This document shows positions 33,739-42,362 of a stretch of 64,000 bases of DNA, piece by piece. The notes under the pieces were generated by a model. That model had not been told where the DNA came from and did no database searches. It saw only the letters and a program-made list of their open reading frames with translations. The stretch comes from Mesorhizobium prunaredense (GTDB taxonomy: Bacteria; Pseudomonadota; Alphaproteobacteria; Rhizobiales; Rhizobiaceae), in contig NZ_FTPD01000011.1 in assembly GCF_900156895.1 (NCBI RefSeq), positions 1-64,000 of the forward strand, read 5' to 3'. The translations under genes and the position numbers were made by a program. The stretch's first letter is position 1. Every line of letters begins with the position of its first letter.

Positions 33739-35925
33739 TCAGCTCCGCTCGACGGCCGAGCCAGCCATGACCGAAGCGCCGACAGTATGGCGGGCACGCT
33801 CCACCTCGGCGCCGGATCGTTGCTCCGGGATCAGCGCTGGAACAGGATCGGGCAGCCGCTCCAGCCGCAGCGAATTCACCACCACGAGGATGCTCGAGCC
33901 GGCCATGACCGCCGCCGCAAGGATTGGCTGCAGAAGTCCGAATGCTGCGAACGTCAGGGCGACGAGGTTGTAGCCGAACGCCCACATAAGGTTGGTCAAG
34001 ATGGTCCTGCGGACCGCGCGGGCCACGTCGACGATCCAGGGCAGCATCCACAATCCGTCCGCAGGCAGCACGAGCGCCGCAGTCTCGCGGGCGAGATCGG
34101 TGGCGGAGCCGACGGCGATACCGACATCTGCGGCGGCCAGGACCGGCCCGTCATTCAGTCCATCGCCGACCATCGCCACCGAACCGTGGTCATGGCGGAG
34201 CCGATCCAGGGCCAGCCGTTTGGCCTCCGGCGAAAGGCCCGCTTGGACGTCCTTGATCCCGACCAGGGCCGCGATCCGCTCCGCCGCTTGCGCCAAGTCG
34301 CCGGTCAACAGCGTGGCGTCGAGCCCGCGCTCGCGCAGGGCCGCGATCGCGGCCTGCGCCTCGGGAAGCGGTGAATCATCGAGCGACAGCACGGCGTGAA
34401 CCTGCTCGCCCCAACCGACATAGACCACCGAATGACCGCTCGCCTCCAGCGACCGCGCACGCTCGGCCAGCGACGGGGGAAGCGGCCAGCCCAGATCATT
34501 CATCAATCTGCCGTTCCCTGCCGCCACGGGCCGGCCTTCGGCGCTGCCGCGGATACCACGGCCGGGAACCGTCCGGACATCGCGGGTGACGAGCGGCGTG
34601 ATGCCCCGCTGAGCGGCGGCTGCCGCGATGGCCCGCGCCAGACCATGCTCGGAAAGGCGCTCCAGACCGGCGGCGCGCGCGAGTACTTCGTCGATGCCGA
34701 CCTCCTCGCAGTCGACGCCGACGAGACGCGCTTTGCCCGCCGTCAGAGTGCCGGTCTTGTCGAAGGCGAGCAACCGGACACGCGCGAGGGTCTCGAGCAC
34801 GCCGGGGTCGCGGACGAGGCAGCCGTGCCGCGCCAGCCGGCCGATGCCGAGTGATGTCGCCATCGGGGCAGCGAGGCCGACGGCACAAGGACAGGCAACC
34901 ACCAGTACCGAGAGGCCAATCAGCAACGCCCGATCGAACGGCAATGACTGCGCCCAGTAAACGATCGTCAGCCCGCCGAGGGCGAGGACGAGCGGCACGG
35001 ACACGCCAACGACGCGATCGGCAAGGCGCTGGGTTGGACTGCGACGGCCCAGCGCTTCGCGCACCGACCGGCAAATACGCGCCCAGCGGGTTGCAGTTCC
35101 GTCACCACTGCTTTGGATCAGGAGCGGGCCGTCGATATTGATACTGCCGGCAATCACCTTGGAGCCGGCGCCCTTTGTCACTTGCCGGCTTTCTCCGGTA
35201 ATCACGGCTTCATCGGTGTTCGATTCCCCCTCGACAACCACGCCGTCGACTGGAATGCGCTCGCCCGGCCGGACCTGCACCAGCATTCCGGCCGTCACCT
35301 CCCGCACCGGGCGGCGGACCTCTGCCGCGCCGTCGACAACGGTTGCGCTCTCGCTTTCGGCGGCCAGGAGAGGTTCGAGGTCGCGCGCCGCCCTGGCGCG
35401 GCCAACTGCCTCGAGATAGCGGCCAACGGTGAACAGCATCAGCACCATCACGGCGGTGTCGAAATAGACATGCGTGCTGCCCTCGAACACGGCAAATGCC
35501 GAATAAACATAGGCGGCAGCGACGCCGAGCACGATGAGCGCCGACGACGTCACGCGTCCCTGAATGACATTGAGCCACATGTCGCGCAGATAGGGTCCGC
35601 CGAGAATCACCACCGCCGGCGTCGCGAAGATCCAGAGCAAAAGGTGAATCCACGGCAGCACGCCCGCATCGACCCCGGTAAATGCATCCGAATAGAGGAG
35701 AAGGCTGAACATCATGATATTCATAGACAGAAAGCCGCCCACGCCGAGCTGGATCAGAAGCCAGGCGGCCTCCCACTCTTCGTGTCTGCCGCTCTTCACC
35801 TGAAAGGCGATGCAACAGCCGTAGCAGCAGAACGCGCAAGCCTCACCGTTGAGCCTGCGCTCCATTGGGCGCCGGCCAACAGGCAGCGAGCAATGGCTAC
35901 ACAAGATATTGCCATGCGCAGTCAT
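33739..35925 (-). CDS. FixI/CcoI-like copper-translocating P1B-type ATPase
   Basis: The 728-aa pump starts with a Cys-rich metal domain (LCSHCSLPVG, CAFCCYGCCIAF), as in CcoI/FixI, but I see no separate HMA GMxCxxC domain. Then come membrane helices, the phosphatase motif ITGES, the CPC metal site (VVACPCAVGLAAP), the phosphorylated DKTGTLTAGKA, and GDGLNDGPVL. The nucleotide-domain SEHPL motif reads SEHGL. ATG 35925 overlaps the previous gene by four bases. CcoI-type pumps supply copper for the haem-copper site of cbb3 oxidases, which fits the operon. Confidence 0.9.
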   Translation of the reverse strand: MTAHGNILCSHCSLPVGRRPMERRLNGEACAFCCYGCCIAFQVKSGRHEEWEAAWLLIQLGVGGFLSMNIMMFSLLLYSDAFTGVDAGVLPWIHLLLWIFATPAVVILGGPYLRDMWLNVIQGRVTSSALIVLGVAAAYVYSAFAVFEGSTHVYFDTAVMVLMLFTVGRYLEAVGRARAARDLEPLLAAESESATVVDGAAEVRRPVREVTAGMLVQVRPGERIPVDGVVVEGESNTDEAVITGESRQVTKGAGSKVIAGSINIDGPLLIQSSGDGTATRWARICRSVREALGRRSPTQRLADRVVGVSVPLVLALGGLTIVYWAQSLPFDRALLIGLSVLVVACPCAVGLAAPMATSLGIGRLARHGCLVRDPGVLETLARVRLLAFDKTGTLTAGKARLVGVDCEEVGIDEVLARAAGLERLSEHGLARAIAAAAAQRGITPLVTRDVRTVPGRGIRGSAEGRPVAAGNGRLMNDLGWPLPPSLAERARSLEASGHSVVYVGWGEQVHAVLSLDDSPLPEAQAAIAALRERGLDATLLTGDLAQAAERIAALVGIKDVQAGLSPEAKRLALDRLRHDHGSVAMVGDGLNDGPVLAAADVGIAVGSATDLARETAALVLPADGLWMLPWIVDVARAVRRTILTNLMWAFGYNLVALTFAAFGLLQPILAAAVMAGSSILVVVNSLRLERLPDPVPALIPEQRSGAEVERARHTVGASVMAGSAVERS

Positions 35926-36650
35926 GCGGGATGTCCGCCCAGCCAAGCAAGGCCGATATGCGCGTCGGAAGGCAGGAGACCACGGCCAAGCGTGATGAGA
36001 CCAAGCAAAAGAATAAAGCCACCAGCCAGCCGCACGCCGCGCAGCCGCCAGGCTGGCCCGAGTATCCGGCCGACGCCGCCCATCATCAACATCGCAGGGA
36101 AGGTTCCCAGTCCGAACGATGCCATGACGAGAAACCCGGGAAGCGCTCCGGCGGTGCTCGCCGCCTGGGCGGCGAAGGCATAGACGAGGGGACATGGCAG
36201 GAAGCCGTTGAACACGCCAAAGGCGAGCGGCGCAGCGCTGCTCCGGGCCGTCAGCAGACCGCGCAGGGACATTGCAAATGTGCTGCCGCCGAATCCGATC
36301 GCAAGCCGATGAAAGACCTGCAGCAAGCCGAAGAACTGCAATGCCATGGCAATCATGAGCAGGCCAGCGGCAATCGCGAGAATTCGTTGGGCGATGTCGA
36401 GGGAGCCGTTCAAGAGCGGCGCCGCCGTTAGACCTTGCGTGGTGCAGATGACCTGACCGAGCGCGCCCGCGAGCCCGCCCAGAAAGCAATAGGTTGTTAG
36501 TCGGCCAGTATTATAGAGCAGGTGGCGAAGGACGGTTGCGCCTCCCCCCCGCTGATCGCGGCCCAGCGCGCAGGCAAAGCCACCGCACATGCCGATGCAG
36601 TGAAAGCTGCCCGCGAACCCAGCGGCGAAGATCACGAGGTAATAGGTCAT
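35922..36650 (-). CDS. Sulfite exporter TauE/SafE (DsbD-like) membrane protein, oxidase assembly
   Basis: The 242-aa protein has about six helices, with GSFHCIGMCGGFACALG in the first and FNGFLPCPLVYAFAAQA in the middle. This His/Cys/Met pattern marks the DsbD-2/TauE-like family found beside cbb3 oxidase genes, where members are linked to copper handling. It lies between the microprotein genes and the copper ATPase. Confidence 0.87.
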   Translation of the reverse strand: MTYYLVIFAAGFAGSFHCIGMCGGFACALGRDQRGGGATVLRHLLYNTGRLTTYCFLGGLAGALGQVICTTQGLTAAPLLNGSLDIAQRILAIAAGLLMIAMALQFFGLLQVFHRLAIGFGGSTFAMSLRGLLTARSSAAPLAFGVFNGFLPCPLVYAFAAQAASTAGALPGFLVMASFGLGTFPAMLMMGGVGRILGPAWRLRGVRLAGGFILLLGLITLGRGLLPSDAHIGLAWLGGHPA

Positions 36651-36706
36651 TGGCAGACCTCCTGCCGACGCGCCGCTCGTTCAACGAGAAATGTTGCTCC
36701 GCCCCG

Positions 36707-36829
36707 CTAGTGGCGCACGAGGTAAGCCACCCATACGAAGAAGGCGACGGTGGCTATCGCGCCGCCGATAAAGGCGATCGCTTGGTACGGACTCGCATTT
36801 GCGAACGAGAAAACGGTATCTGCAAGCAT
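36707..36829 (-). CDS. 40-aa single-helix microprotein of the oxidase operon
   Basis: The product, MLADTVFSFANASP followed by YQAIAFIGGAIATVAFFVWV and AYLVRH, is one membrane helix with a short basic end. GGAGGCGGCGT stands right before the ATG, a strong ribosome site. It lies in the same direction and spacing as its neighbours, so it is probably translated. A role as small oxidase subunit (CcoQ or CcoH-like) is a guess. Confidence 0.72.
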   Translation of the reverse strand: MLADTVFSFANASPYQAIAFIGGAIATVAFFVWVAYLVRH

Positions 36830-36843
36830 ACGCCGCCTCCTGG

Positions 36844-36942
36844 TCAGCCGAAATAAACAAGTGCAACGTTCATGGCGAGCGCGGCGAGCAGTAGGACAAG
36901 ATTCAGAATCGCTAAACCCATTACGATCTTAGCTACCAGCAT
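36844..36942 (-). CDS. 32-aa single-helix microprotein of the oxidase operon
   Basis: The product is MLVAKIVMGLAILNLVLLLA and ALAMNVALVYFG, almost wholly one transmembrane helix. GGAGCAGGAG lies directly upstream of ATG 36942. Together with the 40-aa gene 15 bases downstream it forms a pair of tiny membrane proteins between oxidase and assembly genes. I know no family for it. Confidence 0.68.
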   Translation of the reverse strand: MLVAKIVMGLAILNLVLLLAALAMNVALVYFG

Positions 36943-36998
36943 CTCCTGCTCCTTCACTCAACTCGTCAGCCATCACCTAGCGTGCGCGACCGTGCTCC

Positions 36999-37220
36999 CT
37001 AGCCGATCCTTCCCGGCCCGACCCCGCCCCAATAAAGGTAGGCGTAGTAGAGCCCCCAGACGAAAAGAACCGTGTAGACGACCAGCAGCCATACCGGGAG
37101 ATATCCGTGCCGCGCCTGGATGGTGCCGCCGGCATATTCTTCCAACTCGTGCTCGTGGTCCGAACCTTGATCCGAGCCGTCACTCTCCGGTGTGCTTGCC
37201 GGCGTGCTTGGCGTTGTCAT
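36999..37220 (-). CDS. Small membrane anchor protein resembling the CcoP N terminus
   Basis: This 73-aa protein has an acidic N terminus (TPESDGSDQGSDHEHELEEY), a GGTIQARHGYLPVW stretch and one helix (LLVVYTVLFVWGLYYAYLYW). The region before the helix and the helix itself look like the N-terminal anchor of CcoP, but no haem motif follows. Because the CcoP-type haem domains are fused to CcoO here, this may be the detached anchor. AAGGGAAGTGGAAA precedes ATG 37220, and its 5' end overlaps the 62-aa gene. Confidence 0.72.
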   Translation of the reverse strand: MTTPSTPASTPESDGSDQGSDHEHELEEYAGGTIQARHGYLPVWLLVVYTVLFVWGLYYAYLYWGGVGPGRIG

Positions 37221-37368
37221 TTTCCACTTCCCTTTCGTAGAATCTGGTGGCCGCGTCATCGGCGCCGTGGAAGGCGCCCGAGAGAACTCCCCAAATGAAG
37301 ACGCAAAGCGCCCCAAGGCTCATCAGCAAGGCGCTCAAGTAGGGTCCGGTGACCTCAAATCCGAGCAT
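37180..37368 (-). CDS. CcoS-like small membrane protein
   Basis: The 62-aa protein has one helix (LSALLMSLGALCVFIWGVLSG) followed by AFHGADDAATRFYEREVEND. The order helix, SGxF, acidic pair, then A-x-R-hydrophobic resembles CcoS, the cbb3 assembly protein, or the short CcoQ. AAGGAGGCTGAGTT precedes ATG 37368, three bases after the oxidase subunit gene. It overlaps the 73-aa gene by 41 bases in another frame. Confidence 0.7.
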   Translation of the reverse strand: MLGFEVTGPYLSALLMSLGALCVFIWGVLSGAFHGADDAATRFYEREVENDNAKHAGKHTGE

Positions 37369-37371
37369 AAC

Positions 37372-39057
37372 TCAGCCTCCTTGGGCGGTATCTTGTTTGC
37401 CGGTCAAAGATCCGCCGTTACCTTCGCCGAGTTCGGAAGCCTTTTGCGCCGGGCTCGCGCCCGGAACATAGGCGTTATCCGGAGAAACCGCTTCCAACGT
37501 CAGATCATTAAGCGCCGCGCGATCCGTGTCGCTGATCGTCAGCGGCTGCAATGTGAGCGGGTCCTTATAGGCGGAAAGTGCGAGGACGTAGTACGAGAGC
37601 GCCCAGCGGTCCTCCTCGGGCAATGCATCCCGATAGGAGGGCATGGGCGTGCCGCTCAATCCGGTCGTCATGGTGCGGAAGATGTCTTCGACCGCTGTTC
37701 CCGACTTGAACTGGCCGCTGGTGAGGTCGGCCGGCACAATGCCAAAACCGAGATCGTCCTTCAGCCCGGCCGCCTTCTGGCCATCGCCCTTTCCGATCAT
37801 GCCATGGCACTCCCAGCATTTCGCAATCTGCCAAACTTCCTTGCCACGATCGAGGATTTGCTGAGAAGCAGTGGGCGGCTTTGCGATGTAGAGAGGAGGG
37901 CCGGGTGGCTCTTCGATGAAAAATGCATAAGGCTCCGCCGGATCGGAGCGGTCCACCGCCAGTTCGTACTTAATGTACTGGATGACGGCGAGCCGATCCG
38001 TGAGAGGCAGTTCATACCAGGCCGGCATCGCCGTGCCGCGTACCCCGCGGGTGATCGTGCGCAAGAGGTCACCGTCAGTCGGTAGTGGCTCCTTGGTCAG
38101 CCGGAACTTGAACACAGCAGCCGCGAAGCTTCGCGGGCGCTGTATGTGAAGGAAGGTCGCAGCAGGCCCATTGCCGTCTCCATTCACGCCGTGGCAACCG
38201 AGGCATCGCCGCTCATAGACCTCGCGGCCATGGGCGATCCATTCGCTCGAACGCGGGAATGTGACTTCGGTGACTTCAAGCTGCTGCGGTTCAAAAAGAT
38301 CACGCCACTTGCCGCGGTTCATGCCGAGCTTCTGGACATAAGCAATGAGGGCTTCCAGGTCTTTCGTCTCGGCGGCGATCTTGATCGCGTCGCCTTTGTA
38401 TTCCTCGTTTGGTATCACAATGACTGGGACCTTGCCACGCGCCTGCATCGGGACGAACAGGAGCCCGTCAGCGTTCGGTGTGAGCCTGATCTGCTCCTTG
38501 CTAGCGAAGTCGAACAGCCCCTCGGAAACAGGCGTCCTTTCCAGCGTACGATTGCCGGCTCCATCATCGACGATCTTGACCGGCTCGGCCGGCTCATCGA
38601 ACAGTCCGCGGTACGGTGCCATGATCGAATCCGGGGAGAGCATGCGCGGATTCCAGAAATGGGCAAGATGCCACTCGTCGCTGAACTTAAGTCCGACCCG
38701 CATTAGATCCGGTCCGATGCGCCGTGTGCCGAACAGGTGCGGCACGTCGTAGGCGAACTCGCCTGACTCGGTCACCGGACCCCAGCGGCGCGTCTCGCCG
38801 GTCACCGGGCGCACATACTGGGAATGACAATACCAGCAACCTTCGCGCAGATAGACATCGCGACCGAGCTGTTGCAGCGGCGTGTAATCGGTGGCCTCGG
38901 TCATCATCCATTTGAGCTGGCCGAAATCGGTGCGGACCACGGCGGTCACCCGGTTGGTTCGCGCCGAAGGTTCGAAAAATGGTAGGAAGCCTTGGGTGAC
39001 GAGGGCGGCGAAGAAGAAGAAGATGCCGGCTACCAGCGTAACGAATCGCGCGCTCAT
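37372..39057 (-). CDS. Fused CcoO-CcoP-type cytochrome c subunit (three haems c)
   Basis: The 561-aa protein begins like CcoO: an N-terminal membrane anchor (residues ~5-28), CWYCH at 74-78 with HSQYVRPVTGE, and DLMRVGLKFSDEWHLAHFWNPR. Two further monohaem domains follow, CLGCH at 285-289 and CWECH at 414-418, each with later Met ligands (GTAMPAWYELP, GTPMPSYRD). Normal operons have CcoO with one haem and a separate CcoP with two; here they form one chain. It passes electrons from soluble cytochrome c to CcoN. Its start overlaps ccoN by four bases. Confidence 0.9.
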   Translation of the reverse strand: MSARFVTLVAGIFFFFAALVTQGFLPFFEPSARTNRVTAVVRTDFGQLKWMMTEATDYTPLQQLGRDVYLREGCWYCHSQYVRPVTGETRRWGPVTESGEFAYDVPHLFGTRRIGPDLMRVGLKFSDEWHLAHFWNPRMLSPDSIMAPYRGLFDEPAEPVKIVDDGAGNRTLERTPVSEGLFDFASKEQIRLTPNADGLLFVPMQARGKVPVIVIPNEEYKGDAIKIAAETKDLEALIAYVQKLGMNRGKWRDLFEPQQLEVTEVTFPRSSEWIAHGREVYERRCLGCHGVNGDGNGPAATFLHIQRPRSFAAAVFKFRLTKEPLPTDGDLLRTITRGVRGTAMPAWYELPLTDRLAVIQYIKYELAVDRSDPAEPYAFFIEEPPGPPLYIAKPPTASQQILDRGKEVWQIAKCWECHGMIGKGDGQKAAGLKDDLGFGIVPADLTSGQFKSGTAVEDIFRTMTTGLSGTPMPSYRDALPEEDRWALSYYVLALSAYKDPLTLQPLTISDTDRAALNDLTLEAVSPDNAYVPGASPAQKASELGEGNGGSLTGKQDTAQGG

Positions 39058-40487
39058 TGGGCCGCCCCGCCAGCCGGAGCCGGTGCCGCACCGAATACCT
39101 GACCTTCCGCCGCTTCGGCGGGGCGGGTCAGCGCCGTCATCATCAGATTGATGACGAGAAGCGACATGCCGATGTCCATGCTGATGCCGCCGACGGTACG
39201 CACCAGCCAATAGGGTCGCATCGAGAGCACCGTGTCGAGCCATTCGGTGCCGGCCATCCACTGGAAGCCTTGCTGCAGTCCGGCGGCGGTCAGCACCAGG
39301 CCCATGGTGGAGATACCGACGGTGATCAGCCAAAATGCCCAATTGCCCATCGTGAACGACCAAAGCTCGCGCCCGCAGGCCCGCGGCCAGACATAGACCA
39401 AGCCGCCCATTGCCCAGACCACGAACGTCCCGAACACGGTGAGGTGCGAGTGCGAGATGACGAAATCCGTGAAATGGGTCGGTTGCTGGATCGAGCGCAA
39501 GGCCTCGGTCGAGCCCTGGAAGCACCCCACCAGATACATGATCGAGCCCATGATCAGAAACTTCGCCGGGAGGTTCTTCCCGAAGCCGTCCCAGCGGCCC
39601 TTCACGGTGCCGAAGAAGTTCACCAGCACCGTCCACACCGGAATGATCAGCAGCATGGAAGTGACGATCGCGATCGTCTCGGCCCAATCGGCGATCGGGC
39701 TGTAGAGATAATGATGGATGCCGACGAAGGGGTAGAACAGGGCGAGGGACCAAAAGCCGACGAGCGAGAGCTTGTGGCCATAGATCGGATTGCGTACGCT
39801 GATCGGCAAGAAGTAGTAGATCAGCACGTAGCCCGCCGGTGTGAGCCACAATCCGACGATGTAGTGAATGTAGAGGCCGTGAAAGGCCGCGCTGTTGATG
39901 CCAGAGATCGTGTAGGGCAGGATGATACCCAGTACGAGATTCATCGTCGTCCAGACGAAAGCCCCGATCAGATACCAGAGTGCGACATAGAGCGGCGGCT
40001 CGAGGCGCCGGCCGATGGCGATCAGGAATTGTGCGGTCGCCACGGCGACAACGAGAAAGATCGGGATTTTGGCGAACAGCGGGAACTCGCCCGCTTCGAG
40101 GCCGTGGTTTTCGCCGAACGGCAACGCGATGAGCGCCGCCGCCACGGTGACATTCCAAAGCCAGGCCAGCGGTACGCCCCATTGCGGCCATGGCACCCGC
40201 ACACCGCATAGGCGCGGCACCAGGTAATAGCATTCACCGATGAAGAGGGAGGAAAAGGCGCCAAAGATGACACCGTTGACATGGACCGGCCGCAACCTGC
40301 CGAAGGTCAGTCCCAGGGTGGTGCCGAGATAATCGGGATAATTGAAGAGGCCCGACAGCGCCACGCCGACCGAAGGCGCGACCAAGAGCCAGAACATGCC
40401 CCAATAAAGCCAAGTTCGTACAACCGGCCAGTCGACCAGTTCATCCAGGTCGATGCCGGCAAATCTGCCACGCAATGTTTCTGCCAC
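39054..40487 (-). CDS. ccoN: cbb3-type (C-family) cytochrome c oxidase subunit I
   Basis: The 477-aa, ~12-helix subunit has the haem and copper ligands: RLRPVHVNGVIFG, YIHYIVGLWLT, YPFVGIHHYLYSP with the CuB His pair and the tyrosine six residues earlier that is cross-linked in C-family oxidases, and ISHSHLTVFG for both haems b. These features favour O2 reduction over NO reduction. It is clearly divergent from housekeeping CcoN. The GTG start at 40487 follows GGGAGGGG. Confidence 0.9.
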   Translation of the reverse strand: MAETLRGRFAGIDLDELVDWPVVRTWLYWGMFWLLVAPSVGVALSGLFNYPDYLGTTLGLTFGRLRPVHVNGVIFGAFSSLFIGECYYLVPRLCGVRVPWPQWGVPLAWLWNVTVAAALIALPFGENHGLEAGEFPLFAKIPIFLVVAVATAQFLIAIGRRLEPPLYVALWYLIGAFVWTTMNLVLGIILPYTISGINSAAFHGLYIHYIVGLWLTPAGYVLIYYFLPISVRNPIYGHKLSLVGFWSLALFYPFVGIHHYLYSPIADWAETIAIVTSMLLIIPVWTVLVNFFGTVKGRWDGFGKNLPAKFLIMGSIMYLVGCFQGSTEALRSIQQPTHFTDFVISHSHLTVFGTFVVWAMGGLVYVWPRACGRELWSFTMGNWAFWLITVGISTMGLVLTAAGLQQGFQWMAGTEWLDTVLSMRPYWLVRTVGGISMDIGMSLLVINLMMTALTRPAEAAEGQVFGAAPAPAGGAAQ

Positions 40488-40642
40488 GGCGTGCCCCTCC
40501 CATCACGCGCGCTTGAGCCGCGCGACTCTTCAGGACTCAACTCCAAACTATACCAGCATCAAGAACCCGATGTCGGTTGCAGGTTTCAATTGTCTTCCGG
40601 CGCAAGTCGTCCTCTACGCAGCCCGCGCCAAGCCGAAGAGAA

Positions 40643-41107
40643 CTAATGCTTGCCGGGGACCAACACCGAGCCGGCGTTCGACCAGTGGATGTACGCTTCC
40701 AAGGCCTTCATCGCCTCCGAATCGATCTCGATCTTTTCGCCCTGGTTAGGCTTCTCGATGCACCAGTTGATCATGTCGCGCAGCGTCGCGAATTTGCTCG
40801 TTTCTACCTGGAACTTCGGGTAGGACTGCGGGTGGGTGTCCGAGGCCATGGGATGGCACATTGCGCAGGCCATTCCCGTGGTGGAGAGGACGACGTTCAT
40901 CTGTTTGGCGGTCGCCGCATCACCGTGGAACAAGAGGTCGCCCTTCCTGACCTCCTCCATGAGCAAGTCTTCGTATAGTTTCAACTGCTCCGGTGTGTGC
41001 GGTGCCTTGTGGGCACTGGTGGGACCGACGAAGACGGCGACCGCCGCAATCGCTACGACGAAGGACGGACGGCACAACGTGCCGAGAACTGTCGCTCTGA
41101 TTGTCAT
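40643..41107 (-). CDS. Periplasmic monohaem c-type cytochrome
   Basis: The 154-aa precursor has a Sec leader (LCRPSFVVAIAAVAVFVGPTSA) and one CAMCH haem site followed by HPMASDTHPQSYPKFQ. The tail FATLRDMINWCIEKPNQGEK and DSEAMKALEAYIHW resembles the ends of TsdA/SoxA-like sulfur cytochromes, including an extra Cys. It probably feeds electrons into the oxidase encoded just downstream. ATG 41107 is six bases after GGAGGA. Confidence 0.82.
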   Translation of the reverse strand: MTIRATVLGTLCRPSFVVAIAAVAVFVGPTSAHKAPHTPEQLKLYEDLLMEEVRKGDLLFHGDAATAKQMNVVLSTTGMACAMCHPMASDTHPQSYPKFQVETSKFATLRDMINWCIEKPNQGEKIEIDSEAMKALEAYIHWSNAGSVLVPGKH

Positions 41108-41135
41108 AGCCATTCCTCCTTTGGTATGGCCACCC

Positions 41136-42272
41136 TTAGTATGGCCACATATTGTCGGCCATTCGCGGTCGCAACTTCTCGGGCTGACTAAGCGAGGAAT
41201 CCGGGTCTGACTGAACGAACACCTCCTTGCGGCCCCACATGATGTACTCGACGTCGACCTTGTCGTCGGCGTTCACATTCACGGTTTCCCAACCGACCCC
41301 ATCGTAGTGATCGCCGGGGTCGGCCCGGATCATCGGCTTGGTCAGCTTGGGCACGCCTTCCGGCGCATAGGGCCACGGCCAGGAGGTCGCCAGCATGCCG
41401 ATCGAGCGCATGCTGCCGATCTCGTTGTAGAGCACCTGGTGGACGTGACCGTGGATGTTGGTGACCTTGGTATAAGGCTTCAGCACCTCATTCACTTCGC
41501 GCCAGTCGCGCACCCAGAAGTTCCAGGGCGGGTAGTATTCATAGAGCGGATTATGACTGAAGATGACGATCGGTTTGGATTTGTCCCAGTCGGCGAGTGT
41601 CTTCTGCATCCAGTCGAGCTGGTCGCGGCCGACACCGGCCCACGCGCCGGCAACCGTTCCGTCGAGGGTCGCCATATGGCCCATGCGCTCCTCTGGCGTC
41701 ATCTTCTTCACTGTCCAGTAGTCCGGCCCCCGGCTGACCGTATCGAGCCCGATGAAGCGCACGCCCTTGTGATCGAAGGTCCAGTTGGGTTGGCCGAACA
41801 ACTCGCCCCACTTCTTGCCCATATCCAGATACCAGTCATGCTCGCCCGGGATGTAGTACTTCTTGATCGTCAGATCCTTGAGGAGCTCAACGCCAAGCTC
41901 GAGTTCCTCGATCTTTCCCAGCTGGGCCAGGTCGCCGCCGAAGATCAGGAAGTCGGCCGGCGGATCCATGGCCTGGACCTCTTGCACGGCGCGCACCACC
42001 TTGTCGACGAAGCGCGTGTTGAGGGATCTCTCGTAGAGATGGGTGTCCGAAATCCAGGCAAACTTGAACGGCGCTTCGGCGGCGTGAGCGACATCGATGG
42101 TGTTGAGCAGCGGCCACCACGCGAAGGTCTGGCCGACGGAAGCGGCGCCGAACAGCAGCGATCTGTGAATAAAGGTGCGTCGGGTGATTTGCAGCGAGTC
42201 GTCGGGGCGTACTCCAGGCTGCTGCAGCACCGCATGCATTTCGCGCCGAATGCGGTCAAGCTCGTCAGACAT
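41136..42272 (-). CDS. Tat-exported metallophosphoesterase
   Basis: The 378-aa protein has a Tat leader region (TRRTFIHRSLLFGAASVG) at residues ~30-50 and all calcineurin-like metal motifs: ISDTHLY, FGGDLAQLG, PGEHDWYLD (H replaces N of GNHD), FSHNPLYEYYP and NIHGHVHQ. It would act in the periplasm; the substrate is unknown. It is consistently in the oxidase operon, between a cytochrome and a cupredoxin-like gene, so a role in oxidase maturation or electron-donor processing is an inference. Confidence 0.87.
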   Translation of the reverse strand: MSDELDRIRREMHAVLQQPGVRPDDSLQITRRTFIHRSLLFGAASVGQTFAWWPLLNTIDVAHAAEAPFKFAWISDTHLYERSLNTRFVDKVVRAVQEVQAMDPPADFLIFGGDLAQLGKIEELELGVELLKDLTIKKYYIPGEHDWYLDMGKKWGELFGQPNWTFDHKGVRFIGLDTVSRGPDYWTVKKMTPEERMGHMATLDGTVAGAWAGVGRDQLDWMQKTLADWDKSKPIVIFSHNPLYEYYPPWNFWVRDWREVNEVLKPYTKVTNIHGHVHQVLYNEIGSMRSIGMLATSWPWPYAPEGVPKLTKPMIRADPGDHYDGVGWETVNVNADDKVDVEYIMWGRKEVFVQSDPDSSLSQPEKLRPRMADNMWPY

Positions 42273-42362
42273 CAGGATTCCTCCTCAGTGCAGACCGTTT
42301 CTTAAAGCGTCGGTCTTCTCGCAGGAACGCGACCCTGTTGCATCAGTGGGTCGCCCATTTTC

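Noticed and set aside
39057..40211. 384-aa open frame on the + strand
   Set aside because: It is the antisense shadow of ccoN, rich in Arg/Asp/His as expected from reverse reading of a membrane protein gene.
39054..40487. ccoN as a nitric oxide reductase
   Set aside because: The tyrosine six residues before the CuB His pair and all haem ligands of C-family oxidases are kept, which favours an O2 reductase.
41307..42305. 332-aa open frame on the + strand
   Set aside because: It is antisense to the metallophosphoesterase, has no family features, and codon periodicity favours the minus strand.
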